Assembly (NCBI GenBank): GCA_024398955.1
Contig: JAKSIG010000003.1
Coordinates: forward strand, 1 to 64,000
Origin: Fibrobacter sp.
Lineage (GTDB): Bacteria > Fibrobacterota > Fibrobacteria > Fibrobacterales > Fibrobacteraceae
Reading direction: 5' to 3'
Length of the DNA: 64,000 nt
This document shows positions 41,291 through 49,692 of the stretch, in pieces. The number at the start of each line of letters is the position of its first letter. Position 1 is the first letter of the stretch. The notes under the pieces were generated by a model. That model did no database searches. It was given only the letters and a program-made list of their open reading frames with translations, and was not told where the DNA came from. The position numbers and the translations under genes are program-made.

Positions 41291-42508
41291 ATGTACACTG
41301 TATTGGAAAAAGGCGGCGTATGCTCCCCAAAGGGCTTTACCGCTTCTGGTATTTGCGCTGGCATTAAGGCTAGTGGCAATGCTGATATGGCACTCTTGAA
41401 GAGCGAAAAGGCTGCCCGCTGCTTTGCTGTTTTTACCACCAATAAGGTGAAGGCGGCTCCGGTTCAGTACGATAAGGCTGCTCTGGAACATGCTCATTTT
41501 GCAACAGCTGTTATTGTGAATAGCGGTAACGCAAATGCTTGCACTGGCGAACAGGGCCTGGCTGATGCAGAACGTATGGCAACTCTTACAGAAGAAGCCC
41601 TGAAGCTTACGCCCAAGAGCGTTCTTGTTTGCAGTACCGGTGTGATTGGTCACCTGATGCCTATGGATAAGATCGAAGCAGGTATTCCTCGCTTGGTTGA
41701 AAAGTTGCATGCTGATGCTTCTGAAGAATTTGGTCGCGCCATTTTGACGACCGACCTTGCTCTGAAGAGCCATGCTGTTGAAATCCAGACTGAAAAGGGT
41801 GTGGTTACAATTGGTGGTGCCTGCAAGGGCAGCGGTATGATTCACCCCAATATGGCTACCATGTTGGCCTTCATTACTACTGACTTGGCTTTGCCCATTG
41901 ACTTCTTTGCTGAATTCCGAGCCAACATCGCTGACTCCTTCAACGCTATTACTGTTGATGGCGACACCAGTACTAACGATACTTGCATTCTTCTTGCCAA
42001 TGGCATGAGTGGTCTTAAGTACGAAGATCTTTCCTTGTCTGAACAGGGTGAGTTCCGTGCAGCATTGATGCTGGTGATGAAGGAACTGGCTAAGGATATT
42101 GTTCGCGATGGTGAAGGTGCTACCAAGCTTATTGAACTTTGCATCGAAAAGGCAGAAACTCATGAAGAAGCCTTGAGAATGGCTCGCTTCATTGGTACTA
42201 GCAATTTGGCAAAGTGCGCCATGTTCGGTGAAGATCCTAACTGGGGACGTATCCTCAGCAGTGCTGGTTCCAGTGGCTGCAATATGGTTGCTGAACATAC
42301 CGACTTGTTCTTCGGCGATGTGCAGGTTCTGGATGGTGGCCGCCCTGTGCTCCTTTCCAAGGAAAAACAGGATGCTCTGCATGCTGTTGTTCGCCAGCGC
42401 GAATACAAGGTTACCTTGGTACTGAACATCGGTCATGCTAGCGCAAGTGCATTCACCTGCGACCTAAGCTACGACTATGTGAAGATCAACGCTGAGTATA
42501 CGACGTAA
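41291..42508 (+). CDS. argJ: Bifunctional glutamate N-acetyltransferase / amino-acid acetyltransferase ArgJ
   Basis: A 405-residue Ntn-type enzyme. The self-cleavage site is ATMLAF, with Thr190 as the nucleophile. Other conserved blocks are VNSGNANACTGEQGLADAE, CSTGVIGHLMPMDK, GGACKGSGMIHPNMATMLAF, TVDGDTSTNDT (about 218-228) and GEDPNWGRILSSAG. It recycles the acetyl group from acetylornithine to glutamate in arginine synthesis. It has its own upstream region with GGAGA as ribosome-binding site and is followed by a repeat array and terminator. Other arg genes are not in the window. Confidence 0.95.
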   Translation: MYTVLEKGGVCSPKGFTASGICAGIKASGNADMALLKSEKAARCFAVFTTNKVKAAPVQYDKAALEHAHFATAVIVNSGNANACTGEQGLADAERMATLTEEALKLTPKSVLVCSTGVIGHLMPMDKIEAGIPRLVEKLHADASEEFGRAILTTDLALKSHAVEIQTEKGVVTIGGACKGSGMIHPNMATMLAFITTDLALPIDFFAEFRANIADSFNAITVDGDTSTNDTCILLANGMSGLKYEDLSLSEQGEFRAALMLVMKELAKDIVRDGEGATKLIELCIEKAETHEEALRMARFIGTSNLAKCAMFGEDPNWGRILSSAGSSGCNMVAEHTDLFFGDVQVLDGGRPVLLSKEKQDALHAVVRQREYKVTLVLNIGHASASAFTCDLSYDYVKINAEYTT

Positions 42509-42513
42509 TTTTT

Positions 42514-42690
42514 GTCGTTCGTCGGGAAGAAACTTCCGGTCACAAAAATTACCGTCAAGAAAACAGCGCGTACTTTCGGGAGTTTTGTCGTTCGTCGGAT
42601 AGAATCTTCCGGTCACAAAAATTACCGTCAAGAGAACAGCGCGTACTTTCGGGAATTTTGTCGTTCGTCGGATAGAATCCTCCGATTGCA
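42514..42690 (+). repeat. 73-bp tandem repeat of stem-loops after argJ
   Basis: The unit GTCGTTCGTCGG... starts at 42514, 42587 and 42660, so 2.4 copies with a period of 73 bp. Each unit can fold: TTTTTGT pairs with ACAAAAA, and GGAAG-AAA-CTTCC (GGATAGAATCTTCC in the second) is inside. The third copy has compensating changes (TCCTCCGA). It begins 6 bp after the argJ stop codon. Confidence 0.9.
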
Positions 42691-42707
42691 AAAAAAAATA
42701 CTGTTAG

Positions 42708-42744
42708 AAAAAAGACCACGGTTTTGTTGCCGAGGTCTTTTTTT
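42708..42744. terminator. Bidirectional terminator between argJ and the FISUMP gene
   Basis: AAAGACCACGG / CCGAGGTCTTT with one A-A mismatch, flanked by an A-run and a T-run. Confidence 0.88.
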
Positions 42745-42772
42745 GTGTTATTGAATGTTGCCTGAGGTTGCT

Positions 42773-43702
42773 TTAGTCTTTGATGCAGCGGAGGCTTGCT
42801 CCATGCTCGGGGTTGAACTTCTCGAATTTGGCAAAGTCCTTGTCGTGGAAGAATACCAGGACTTCGCCATTGTCTACCCAGAAGTAGGCTTTTTGCCCTG
42901 CACCCTCAAATTTGCGATTCTTGATTTCAACATTGCTTTTGGCAAAGTGTCCACCACCGGCCTTTGCGCCAAAGCCAAGTTCGTCTTTCCCGTTTCCGAA
43001 ATTTCCGGTACCCTTCAGAGGATCCCAGCCGTAGCCTGCCTTAAGGGCGATGCCGGGCTTGCTTTCGACACTGGCATAAGTCAGCAGGACTTCCCAATCA
43101 TGCTTGGTAGGTATATGGAAACCGTCTAGGCAGGCTTTCTTTGCGTTTTCGAAATCGTAGAGACGTCCCCAGTGATTGCATTGTGCGCAGAGTGAACCGC
43201 TTGCAGTTGCGTAATTCATGTTTTCTGCAGTCCAGAGCTGAGCTCCGATACGAATCCATTCGTAAGCATAACCGTCACGAGGATCCTTGTAGCTTCCGCT
43301 TGTTGCGGGATCTCCGTTTTCGTCAAAGCTTTCGCCGAAGGCAATTTGCTTGTTCTGCTTGTACTGGGCCTTGGAAGCAATTTTCCCGTTCTTGTGGTAA
43401 CGAATGACTTCGCCCTCGATATAGCCGTCTTCATAATTGTATTCGGCCTGAAGATTTCCGTTTTCGTAATACTCCTTAGAGGTTCCCTGGCGGCGATCGT
43501 TAACGTAGTTAGCTTCGCGTTTCAGGTTGCCGTTTTCATAGTATTCTTTTTCGGGACCTTGCTTCTTGTTGTCTACGAAGGTTGTCTCGGAACGGAGTTT
43601 GCCGCTAGGATATTCTTCTCTGCGAATGTCATCGCATGCGGTTAAGGCTAGTGCAAAAAGGCTAGATGTGATTGCTGTAGTGACGAACTTATTAATGTTC
43701 AT
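42773..43702 (-). CDS. FISUMP-domain lipoprotein with MORN/YwqK-like repeats
   Basis: A 309-residue lipoprotein (signal peptide with lipobox LTAC, Cys23). Residues about 27-130 contain five copies of the repeat E-Y-Y-x-N-G-x-L-x-x-E-x-x-Y/F (such as EYYENGNLKREANY), the antitoxin-YwqK/MORN pattern. The second half (about 140-309) is a FISUMP domain: WTAENMNYA, GRLYDFENAKKACLDGFHIPTKHDWEVL, YFWVDNGE, LRCIKD. The FISUMP domain is expanded in Fibrobacter; its function is not known. Repeats of this kind are thought to bind surfaces. It is a monocistronic gene convergent with argJ. Confidence 0.87.
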   Translation of the reverse strand: MNINKFVTTAITSSLFALALTACDDIRREEYPSGKLRSETTFVDNKKQGPEKEYYENGNLKREANYVNDRRQGTSKEYYENGNLQAEYNYEDGYIEGEVIRYHKNGKIASKAQYKQNKQIAFGESFDENGDPATSGSYKDPRDGYAYEWIRIGAQLWTAENMNYATASGSLCAQCNHWGRLYDFENAKKACLDGFHIPTKHDWEVLLTYASVESKPGIALKAGYGWDPLKGTGNFGNGKDELGFGAKAGGGHFAKSNVEIKNRKFEGAGQKAYFWVDNGEVLVFFHDKDFAKFEKFNPEHGASLRCIKD

Positions 43703-43751
43703 TCTAACTCCCGATGGAAATTTGACTTGTTCCCTAATCCAAAATTTTTAA

Positions 43752-44864
43752 CTAAAACGATATTTTACCTGCTGTGGCCAGGAGGCCAATCATGTAGAGC
43801 AGTCCGTCGTAGTAACGCCAAAATCTGTATGGTACAGAAAGCGCAGCAAGATCCTTGACAAAAGGCTTAATTAGAGAATCGCCCGGACTTAGCACTTGTG
43901 TTGCTGCTGCATTCATGGCAATAAGGCCTGGTGTAGCAGGACGTCCTCGTCTTGGATATGGGCCGCCATCGATTGCGTAATCCGACAGATAGGGCCTTCG
44001 GCTTTCAAAGAAGAACAGCTGGCGTTCGCAGATATCTTTTTCGCTCTTGTCCCCATGGAAAAGGGCATAATCCAGGCTCATATTTAGCATTGTTCGCCAG
44101 GCGTCTCCGCTAAAACAGTGAGCCTCCTCGTGCCAGGGCTTTGAAAGGGGGGCACCTTCAAAATCGGTGTAGTCGGCGAAAAGCCCGGTTTCGTAATGTG
44201 CTGCCTTCTTGAGAAACTCTATACTGTTGTTGGCTATGGTGAGCCAGGTCTCGTCGCCCGTAGCTTCGGCAAAGGCTCTGTAGAAGGCCGCCGTATGGTA
44301 GCTAGGATTGGTAAAGTCGTTGCCATCAACGGGAGAGAATCGAATCATCTTTCTTTCGGCGTCGATGATGGTTCCTACGTTTTCGTTGTGAGGCTTGTGA
44401 AGAAGCCAATTGATGAGGCCGATGGCTTCTTGCTTAAGGTCTGGACGTCCAAATTTTTCGGCAGCGATGAGTAAGGAAATGCAGAAATACTCTTCGGCGC
44501 TGGGTGATGATCCTGGGTCGAGCATTCCAAAGTTTGTTGTGGAAATTTGCCAGGAGAAGTAGCCTACATTGGGGCCTTGATCGTTTCTAACGTAACGCTT
44601 TGTAAAATTCCAGAGTTTATCGAACTGCTTTTCGTGACCGGTAAGGGCGGTAATAAACATGCCGTAGCCCATACCTTCGGAGCGAATGTCATCGTGACCG
44701 ATGTCGATGATGTAGCTCATGTCGTCGGAGGCGTCGAAGCAGATTCGCTCGTCAATGGGGTCTCCTTCAAATAGTTTGCTATAGGCGTTTTGGATAAGCT
44801 GCCTAGCGAAATTGGGGCCATAGCCTGCTTCAACAAACATATCTTTGGGCGTAAAACGTTCCAT
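43752..44864 (-). CDS. Glycoside hydrolase family 8 (exo-oligoxylanase-like), cytoplasmic
   Basis: A 370-residue (alpha/alpha)6 enzyme with the GH8 signature SEGMGYGMFITALTG, where Glu63 is the predicted general acid. The base region is probably the Asp in the FADYTDFEGAP segment. Other family patterns are LDPGSSPSAEEYFCISLLIAA and HNENVGTIIDAERKMIRF. There is no signal peptide, which excludes secreted endoglucanase and fits the reducing-end xylose-releasing exo-oligoxylanases (Rex8) that act on imported oligosaccharides. It stands alone, between a FISUMP lipoprotein and a divergent flavoprotein. The family is secure, the substrate probable. Confidence 0.86.
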   Translation of the reverse strand: MERFTPKDMFVEAGYGPNFARQLIQNAYSKLFEGDPIDERICFDASDDMSYIIDIGHDDIRSEGMGYGMFITALTGHEKQFDKLWNFTKRYVRNDQGPNVGYFSWQISTTNFGMLDPGSSPSAEEYFCISLLIAAEKFGRPDLKQEAIGLINWLLHKPHNENVGTIIDAERKMIRFSPVDGNDFTNPSYHTAAFYRAFAEATGDETWLTIANNSIEFLKKAAHYETGLFADYTDFEGAPLSKPWHEEAHCFSGDAWRTMLNMSLDYALFHGDKSEKDICERQLFFFESRRPYLSDYAIDGGPYPRRGRPATPGLIAMNAAATQVLSPGDSLIKPFVKDLAALSVPYRFWRYYDGLLYMIGLLATAGKISF

Positions 44865-44939
44865 TGTCTCTTCCTACAATTTTTTAACTAGTATTATAGT
44901 CTAAAATAAATAAATTGATAGTAAAAAGAGAGGTTTACT

Positions 44940-45803
44940 ATGGCTGATGTGCTGATTTTGGGTTATGGACCGGCGGGAGTGTCCGCCTCTTTGTATGCTT
45001 TGCGCGCTGGGTTAGAGGTTCAACTGGTAGGCAAGGATAATGGTGCCCTAGGCAAGGCTCATATGATTGAAAATTATTATGGCCTAGAAAAGCCTTTAAG
45101 TGGCGAAGATTTAGTTCAGGTTGGAAAAAAGCAGGCCTTGGCGCTTGGTGCGAACATTGCAGAAGATGAAGTTACAGATTTGATGTTTAACGGGGTGGAA
45201 TTTGTAGCTACCGGGTTGAAAGGTGAATATCATGGTAAGGTTTGTGTAATGGCTACAGGTGCAGCTCGTAAGAAGCAGCCGTTGCCGGGTATGGCCGAAA
45301 TGGAAGGCCATGGTGTAAGCTATTGCGCCGTTTGCGATGCCTTTTTTTATAGACAGAAGAATGTTGCTGTCTTAGGAAATGGCGAGTACGCTCTTCACGA
45401 AACTATGGAACTTTTGAATGTTGTGAACTCTGTAACGTTGCTGACCAATGGCGTTCCTTTGACCGCAACCTTTCCTGAAAATGTGAAGATTGAAAATCGC
45501 AAGTTAAAGGGGCTGGTGGGCGAAGGTTCTTTTAAGGGAGTGACTTTCGAAGATGATTCTAGTGCTGAATTTGATGGTCTGTTTGTGGCCATGGGAAGTG
45601 CAAATGCCACCGACCTGGCCCTGAAGGCGGGCGCTGCGTTTGATCAAGGTAAACTGGTGCTTGATGAGGATCTGCAAACAACTATTCCGGGACTCTATGC
45701 TGCAGGAGACTGTACTGGCGGCATTCTGCAGGTTTCTGTTGCTGTGGGTGAGGGCGCCAAGGCTGGCATGGCGGCCATTAAGTATCTTAGGGAACATCGC
45801 TAG
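44940..45803 (+). CDS. Thioredoxin reductase-like FAD/NAD(P) oxidoreductase
   Basis: A 287-residue flavoprotein. GYGPAGVSASLYALRAG (residues 8-24) is the FAD-binding GxGxxG, VLGNGEYALHETMEL (about 143-157) is the NAD(P) site (one Gly altered), and YCAVCDAFFY holds the redox CxxC (about 129-132). The C-terminal TIPGLYAAGDCTGGILQ is the second FAD motif. It is somewhat shorter than TrxB (about 310) and the VGKDNGALGKAHMIENYYG loop is divergent, so it could reduce a special thioredoxin or other partner. It lies 11 bp before a radical SAM gene, so the two are probably cotranscribed. Confidence 0.87.
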   Translation: MADVLILGYGPAGVSASLYALRAGLEVQLVGKDNGALGKAHMIENYYGLEKPLSGEDLVQVGKKQALALGANIAEDEVTDLMFNGVEFVATGLKGEYHGKVCVMATGAARKKQPLPGMAEMEGHGVSYCAVCDAFFYRQKNVAVLGNGEYALHETMELLNVVNSVTLLTNGVPLTATFPENVKIENRKLKGLVGEGSFKGVTFEDDSSAEFDGLFVAMGSANATDLALKAGAAFDQGKLVLDEDLQTTIPGLYAAGDCTGGILQVSVAVGEGAKAGMAAIKYLREHR

Positions 45804-45814
45804 GGAGTCTTGTT

Positions 45815-46720
45815 TTGGGGCTTGTTCGCCGCATCACTTTACTTACGAATCCGGATGTATGCAATCTTTGCTGTCCGTTATGTTTTTTGCACCAGCGGGG
45901 AAGGTCCTTTGGTGACATTACTGGCGTTAATGGTGAGATGGATTTTGATGTTGCCCGAAGGGCTCTTGAAAAATATGGCAGTCTTGTTGACGAAAATGGA
46001 AATCGCATTCTGAGGGAAGTGATTCCCAGTACCATGGGCGAACCGTTACTTTATTCACACTTTAGTGAACTGCTGTCTTTATGCCGTTCCTTATGCGTTC
46101 CAATGAACTTGACAACGAACGGTACATTTCCTGGAGAATGGCTTAGCGACTGTGGCATGAGTAACTTGCTGTCTGCTTGCAGCGACATTAAGGTGAGTAG
46201 CCTCGCTTCTGAATGCTGCTCTGACTGGAAAAAAAATGTTGAGAGACTTTTGGAGGTTCGTAGAAAGCTGGCTGCGGCTGATTCTTGTGCCGGAGGCCGA
46301 ATTCAATCTCTGGCTATGGTTTCTATTCAGGCAACGTTACATCGAAAGAATTTGATGATGATCCCGGAGCTAATTGCATGGGCTACAGCGGTTGGCATTG
46401 AACGGATTAAATGGAATAAGGTTGTTTTTTTAAGCTCCGCGGCGTTAAACCTGAAAGATGAATACGGCCTGGATCGTTCTGAAGGTGAATTGCGGGACTA
46501 TATTCAAAGCTGTAGTAAACTTTGTGGAAGTGACCTTCGGAATGAAGGAAGCCTTTTTATAGAGCAAAAAAAGACTGCTCGCTTCTCGCTGGAAAACGGA
46601 AATTGTCCCTTTGCCGAAGAACTTTGGATAATGCCTGATGGATCTGAACAGCATTGTCCTCACCCTGAAAGGCGCTTTGGAAACGTTAATTCCGTAGAAG
46701 CTCGGTGCTGTTTTATATAA
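45815..46720 (+). CDS. Radical SAM protein
   Basis: A 301-residue protein with the CxxxCxxC cluster motif (Cys16, Cys20, Cys23, with an extra Cys19) in NPDVCNLCCPLC, a GEPLLY (GGE-like) SAM motif (about residue 72) and a TTNGTFP (about 98). The C-terminal part ends with NCPFAEELWIMPDGSEQHCPHPERRFGN, a short SPASM-like Cys set, and a Cys-Cys end. Such proteins modify peptides or act in cofactor synthesis. Start TTG at 45815, with GGGAG eight bases upstream. It follows the flavoprotein by 11 bp, suggesting a supply of electrons or a shared pathway. No short precursor peptide was found next to it. The target is unknown; the C-terminus looks clipped. Confidence 0.78.
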   Translation: MGLVRRITLLTNPDVCNLCCPLCFLHQRGRSFGDITGVNGEMDFDVARRALEKYGSLVDENGNRILREVIPSTMGEPLLYSHFSELLSLCRSLCVPMNLTTNGTFPGEWLSDCGMSNLLSACSDIKVSSLASECCSDWKKNVERLLEVRRKLAAADSCAGGRIQSLAMVSIQATLHRKNLMMIPELIAWATAVGIERIKWNKVVFLSSAALNLKDEYGLDRSEGELRDYIQSCSKLCGSDLRNEGSLFIEQKKTARFSLENGNCPFAEELWIMPDGSEQHCPHPERRFGNVNSVEARCCFI

Positions 46721-46784
46721 AAGAAGTATTATTCATACAGATTGTTATAATAATTTGCTGAACTCTTTTGCATTGGAAAAGAAA

Positions 46785-47387
46785 ATGAAATTTTGGATAA
46801 TTGCTCTTGTGGTGTCGTTCGTTTTTTTGCCCGAAGCATTTGCGGCAAAGGCAAAAAAATCAAACGAAATCAAGGATAAACGCGATAAACAAACTTACCG
46901 AACCGTGACCGTTGATGGTCGTGTGTGGATGGCGGACAACTTGAACTATAATAGCGAGGGAAGCTTTTGCTATAAGGATGAAGATGACCAGTGCATGGCC
47001 TATGGTCGTCTTTATACGTGGGATGCAGCGCAGAAGGCATGCCCTGCGGGATTCCGTTTGCCGTCACATGAGGATTTTGAAAGTCTTTGGACTGCTGCAG
47101 GGGCCGATTTTAATGCTGGCTATTTGTTGAAGACGGATTATGGCTGGAATGGCGATACCAATGGCAATGACTCCCTAAAGTTTAGTGCAATGCCTGCAGG
47201 GAATCGTTTTGATGACGAAACTTATGGCAATATGATGAAATTTGCCTTTTTCTGGAGCAGCGACGATAAGTCGGAAGGCATAACGGCAGGGAATGCCAGA
47301 GTTTGGTACTTGACCAGCAAGTCTATGGCTTTTGGCTACATGAGTAAACCGAAGGAATTTGGATTTTCGGTAAGGTGTGTAAAGTAG
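46785..47387 (+). CDS. Exported FISUMP-domain protein
   Basis: A 200-residue exported protein from ATG 46785 (signal peptide 1-20, ending AFAA). A Lys-rich linker precedes a full FISUMP domain: GRVWMADNLNYNSEGSFCY, GRLYTWDAAQKACPAGFRLPSHEDFESL, LKFSAMPAGNRFDD, FAFFWSSDDK and FSVRCVK. One copy only. It is followed 1 bp later by the two-domain FISUMP gene with a frameshift, so both derive from duplication. The function of the domain is not known; it is often attached to adhesins and enzymes in Fibrobacter. Confidence 0.87.
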   Translation: MKFWIIALVVSFVFLPEAFAAKAKKSNEIKDKRDKQTYRTVTVDGRVWMADNLNYNSEGSFCYKDEDDQCMAYGRLYTWDAAQKACPAGFRLPSHEDFESLWTAAGADFNAGYLLKTDYGWNGDTNGNDSLKFSAMPAGNRFDDETYGNMMKFAFFWSSDDKSEGITAGNARVWYLTSKSMAFGYMSKPKEFGFSVRCVK

Positions 47388-47388
47388 T

Positions 47389-48433
47389 ATGAAGTTTTTG
47401 AAATGGACCGTGTGTTGGTTGGTGTTAATTACATCGATTGCCTGCGCCAAACCCGATGGACTTTATGTAGATAAACGTGACGGCCATGTGTATAAGTTGT
47501 CTCTTGTGGATAGCCTGGTATGGCTTGGGGGGGAACTTGGTGTATCGTCAGGATGTTGATTATATCTGCTTTGACAAGAAAATTGACAATTGCCTTAAAT
47601 ATGGAGCCTTGTACACTTGGTCGGTAGCAAAGGCTGCGTGTCCGACGGGGTTTCGTCTGGCTAATTCAGATGACTTTGGAAGAGTCGCTGTTGCAGAAAA
47701 AATCAAGATGCTTAGAGGCGCTGATTGGCAAGGTTTTGACAAGCTGAATTTTAATGCGGTTCCTAGTGGCTATTGCGATCATGCGGGGTGCTGGAATTTG
47801 GATAAAAGCGCTCATTACTGGACTGGTGAAGATGCTGGAAATTATGGCATTACTCTTGTCTTGACGAATACTTGGGGCCGCAAGATGGTCGATAAGAAGG
47901 ATTATCTGGCTGCACGCTGTGTGGCTACGGATTCCTCGATAATTAGGAGAGCCTTTGCTTACTGGAAACAATCTGTAGACGAACCCAGGAATGGCTATGT
48001 TGAGGATCGTCGCGATGGTCGCAAATATAAGGTGACTGCTGTTGATGGTTTGTATTGGTTTGCCGAAAATCTTGAGTTTAAGATTGGTCAAAGTTTCTGC
48101 TACGAAAATTCAGTGGAAAACTGCAGCCTTTATGGAAGACTGTATTCGTGGGAAACGGCAAAGCATGCCTGTCCTGCGGGATGGGCTTTGCCAAGTGCTG
48201 ATGAGTTGGATAAAATGGTAAATGCTGCTGATAGTCTTTTTGCAGCGCTTCCTGGAGGCGAAAAGACGGATGACGGTTTTTGGGGGAAAGGCAAGTACGG
48301 ATCTTTCTGGAGTTCGTCGGAAGAAGATAAGATGCACGCTTTTTACTGGGAATATAATAAGGCGTGGAAAAAACGCAGTGTTTATAAGGAACACGGGAAG
48401 TCGGTTAGGTGCGTGAGGAGAGTAAAGAAATAG
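47389..48433 (+). pseudogene. Two-domain FISUMP protein gene, frameshifted at a G7 tract
   Basis: The ATG at 47389 opens MKFLKWTVCWLVLITSIACA, a signal peptide with lipobox-like IACA, then DGLYVDKRDGHVYKLSLV. At a run of seven G (47527-47533) the frame is lost and ends at a TGA after about 55 residues. The rest, NLVYRQDVDYICFD and KAACPTGFRLANSDDF, continues in another frame as two full FISUMP domains to 48433. Removing one G restores a single protein of about 347 residues. It may be a sequencing error, a pseudogene, or phase variation by slippage at the G tract. Confidence 0.82.
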
Positions 48434-48463
48434 TCCGCTCACGTGAGTTCAAGTCATTATACC

Positions 48464-48504
48464 AAAAAACAAGAAACCCCTGCGATAGCAGGGGTCTTCT
48501 TGTT
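48464..48504 (-). terminator. Terminator after tRNA-Pro
   Basis: On the minus strand AGACCCCTGC / GCAGGGGTTT with a four-base loop, extended by ACAAGAA / TTCTTGT, then a T-rich tail. It sits 2 bp beyond the tRNA and can also stop the convergent FISUMP gene. Confidence 0.85.
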
Positions 48505-48506
48505 TC

Positions 48507-48580
48507 TCGGAATAGCGAGATTCGAACTCACGACCTCTTGCTCCCGAAGCAAGCGCTCTACCAGACTGAGCTATATTCCG
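48507..48580 (-). tRNA. tRNA-Pro (anticodon CGG)
   Basis: Cloverleaf on the minus strand: acceptor CGGAATA / TATTCCG with discriminator A, D-arm GCTC...GAGC, anticodon stem CTTGC / GCAAG around loop TTCGGGA, T-arm GTGAG-TTCGAAT-CTCGC. Anticodon CGG, proline (codon CCG). CCA is not encoded. Confidence 0.95.
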
Positions 48581-48641
48581 TTTTGTGAGTCCAAATATAG
48601 ATAGTGGTTTGGACTTTTTAAAGGGGTCTAGGGTAAAAAAA

Positions 48642-49121
48642 TCACTTTTTTGCCCTGGGTTTGCCCTTTGAATTGAGTTTTGGGGCTGGTTTTCCTAGCT
48701 TCATGATGCTGGACCCTGCATTGTCGGGTTCAACTTTATAGAGGGTAATGCGATTGCTCCATTCGGTGCGAGCCTTACGGTCGATGATATGCTTTACATT
48801 GCCATATTCGGGGTTTCCGCCTCCGTGGATGACGCGGAGAACGGACAGGCCTGCAATTAGAAGGTCGTCGATGCGACGTTCGACGGCTGCGGCCGCTTCT
48901 TCGGATGTGTAGCCGTGGAGGTCGATTTCGTCTTCGGGAACAGGAAGGTCCCAGCTGGATGGGCTGCGCCCCATTTTTTTGCCTCGAGGACCCCGAGTAC
49001 GAGGACGCGCTGCGGCTTCGATTTTTTCAGCCTGCTGACGCTCCTTGTCCTTGTCTTCCATGTGGTGGTTCATAATCCATTCCATCTGGAAACGTTCTTC
49101 TTCGTTGAGTTCCGTGGCCAT
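48642..49121 (-). CDS. Smr-domain protein (MutS2-like endonuclease domain)
   Basis: A 159-residue protein. A helical N-terminus rich in Glu and Lys (about residues 1-40) leads to an Arg/Gly stretch (RPRTRGPRGKKMGR) and a small MutS-related domain (about 55-140): EIDLHGYTSEEA (the LDxHG motif) and LRVIHGGGNPEYG (the HGxG motif). Such proteins nick or bind branched DNA or act on ribosomes. The start is ATG 49121, five bases after GAGG. A basic tail (KPAPKLNSKGKPRAKK) could bind nucleic acid. Confidence 0.88.
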   Translation of the reverse strand: MATELNEEERFQMEWIMNHHMEDKDKERQQAEKIEAAARPRTRGPRGKKMGRSPSSWDLPVPEDEIDLHGYTSEEAAAAVERRIDDLLIAGLSVLRVIHGGGNPEYGNVKHIIDRKARTEWSNRITLYKVEPDNAGSSIMKLGKPAPKLNSKGKPRAKK

Positions 49122-49221
49122 AAACACCTCGTGAAAATTAATGGCGCAAATCTAGAAAAAAACAGGTGTGGTACAAAGTTTTTCCTATTTTTTCTATAAA
49201 GATTGAGTTTAGGGTGTGCGG

Positions 49222-49608
49222 ATGAAACTGAGAAGAATTTCCTTACTACTATTCCTTTGTAGTCTGCTTTATGCCGGGGAACACGACAATGTCGTAAAAT
49301 TCCTGCGAGATATGATGGAACATTCAAAATTTGAAAACTATGATTTTTTGAACGCCCATTGCTCCGGAGATTTGTTAAAAAAACTGGAAGCGGACTATGA
49401 TTATGAATGTGAAGATGGTCCTTGCTATGCTGTATGGAAATTTAGGGAAGGGGCCAGCGATGTCTTGAAATGGAAAGTTATGGAAGTTAAGCCGATTGGT
49501 GATGGCTGGTATCTTTATACTTTTCAGGAGAACGATGTTGTTTCGAGTCGTCGTGTTCATGTTCGTGTAGAAAATGATTCGGTAATACTTCTTGATTTAA
49601 AACCATAA
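49222..49608 (+). CDS. Small exported protein of unknown function
   Basis: A 128-residue exported protein (signal peptide 1-18, ending LLYA) from ATG 49222 with AGGGTG five bases upstream. The mature part is acidic, with two Cys pairs (HCSGDLL; YECEDGPCYA), a WKFREGASDVLKWKVMEV segment and a C-terminal beta pair (GWYLYTFQENDVVSSRRVHV, VRVENDSVILLDL). The pattern resembles small lipocalin-like or NTF2-like domains, but no family is certain. It ends 84 bp before the start codon of the ABC transporter gene and is not obviously part of it. Confidence 0.6.
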   Translation: MKLRRISLLLFLCSLLYAGEHDNVVKFLRDMMEHSKFENYDFLNAHCSGDLLKKLEADYDYECEDGPCYAVWKFREGASDVLKWKVMEVKPIGDGWYLYTFQENDVVSSRRVHVRVENDSVILLDLKP

Positions 49609-49692
49609 TCAATCATGTTTGTGGGCAAACAGAAAAAATTGTTTGCTGATATACCTATATTTCACAACATGTTTTTCAATAGGAATGGTCGC

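Noticed and set aside
42514-42690. CRISPR array or coding repeat
   Set aside because: Repeat units abut without unique spacers, and there are only 2.4 copies and no cas genes; frames through it are short and lack support.
42512-42754. Small proteins across the 73-bp repeats
   Set aside because: They follow the repeat on both strands and end in the terminator. No ribosome-binding site was seen.
49625-49646. GCAAACA / TGTTTGC inverted repeat as terminator of the small exported gene
   Set aside because: The stem is followed by TGATATACC, not a T-run; it may be an operator, but there is too little to list it as such.
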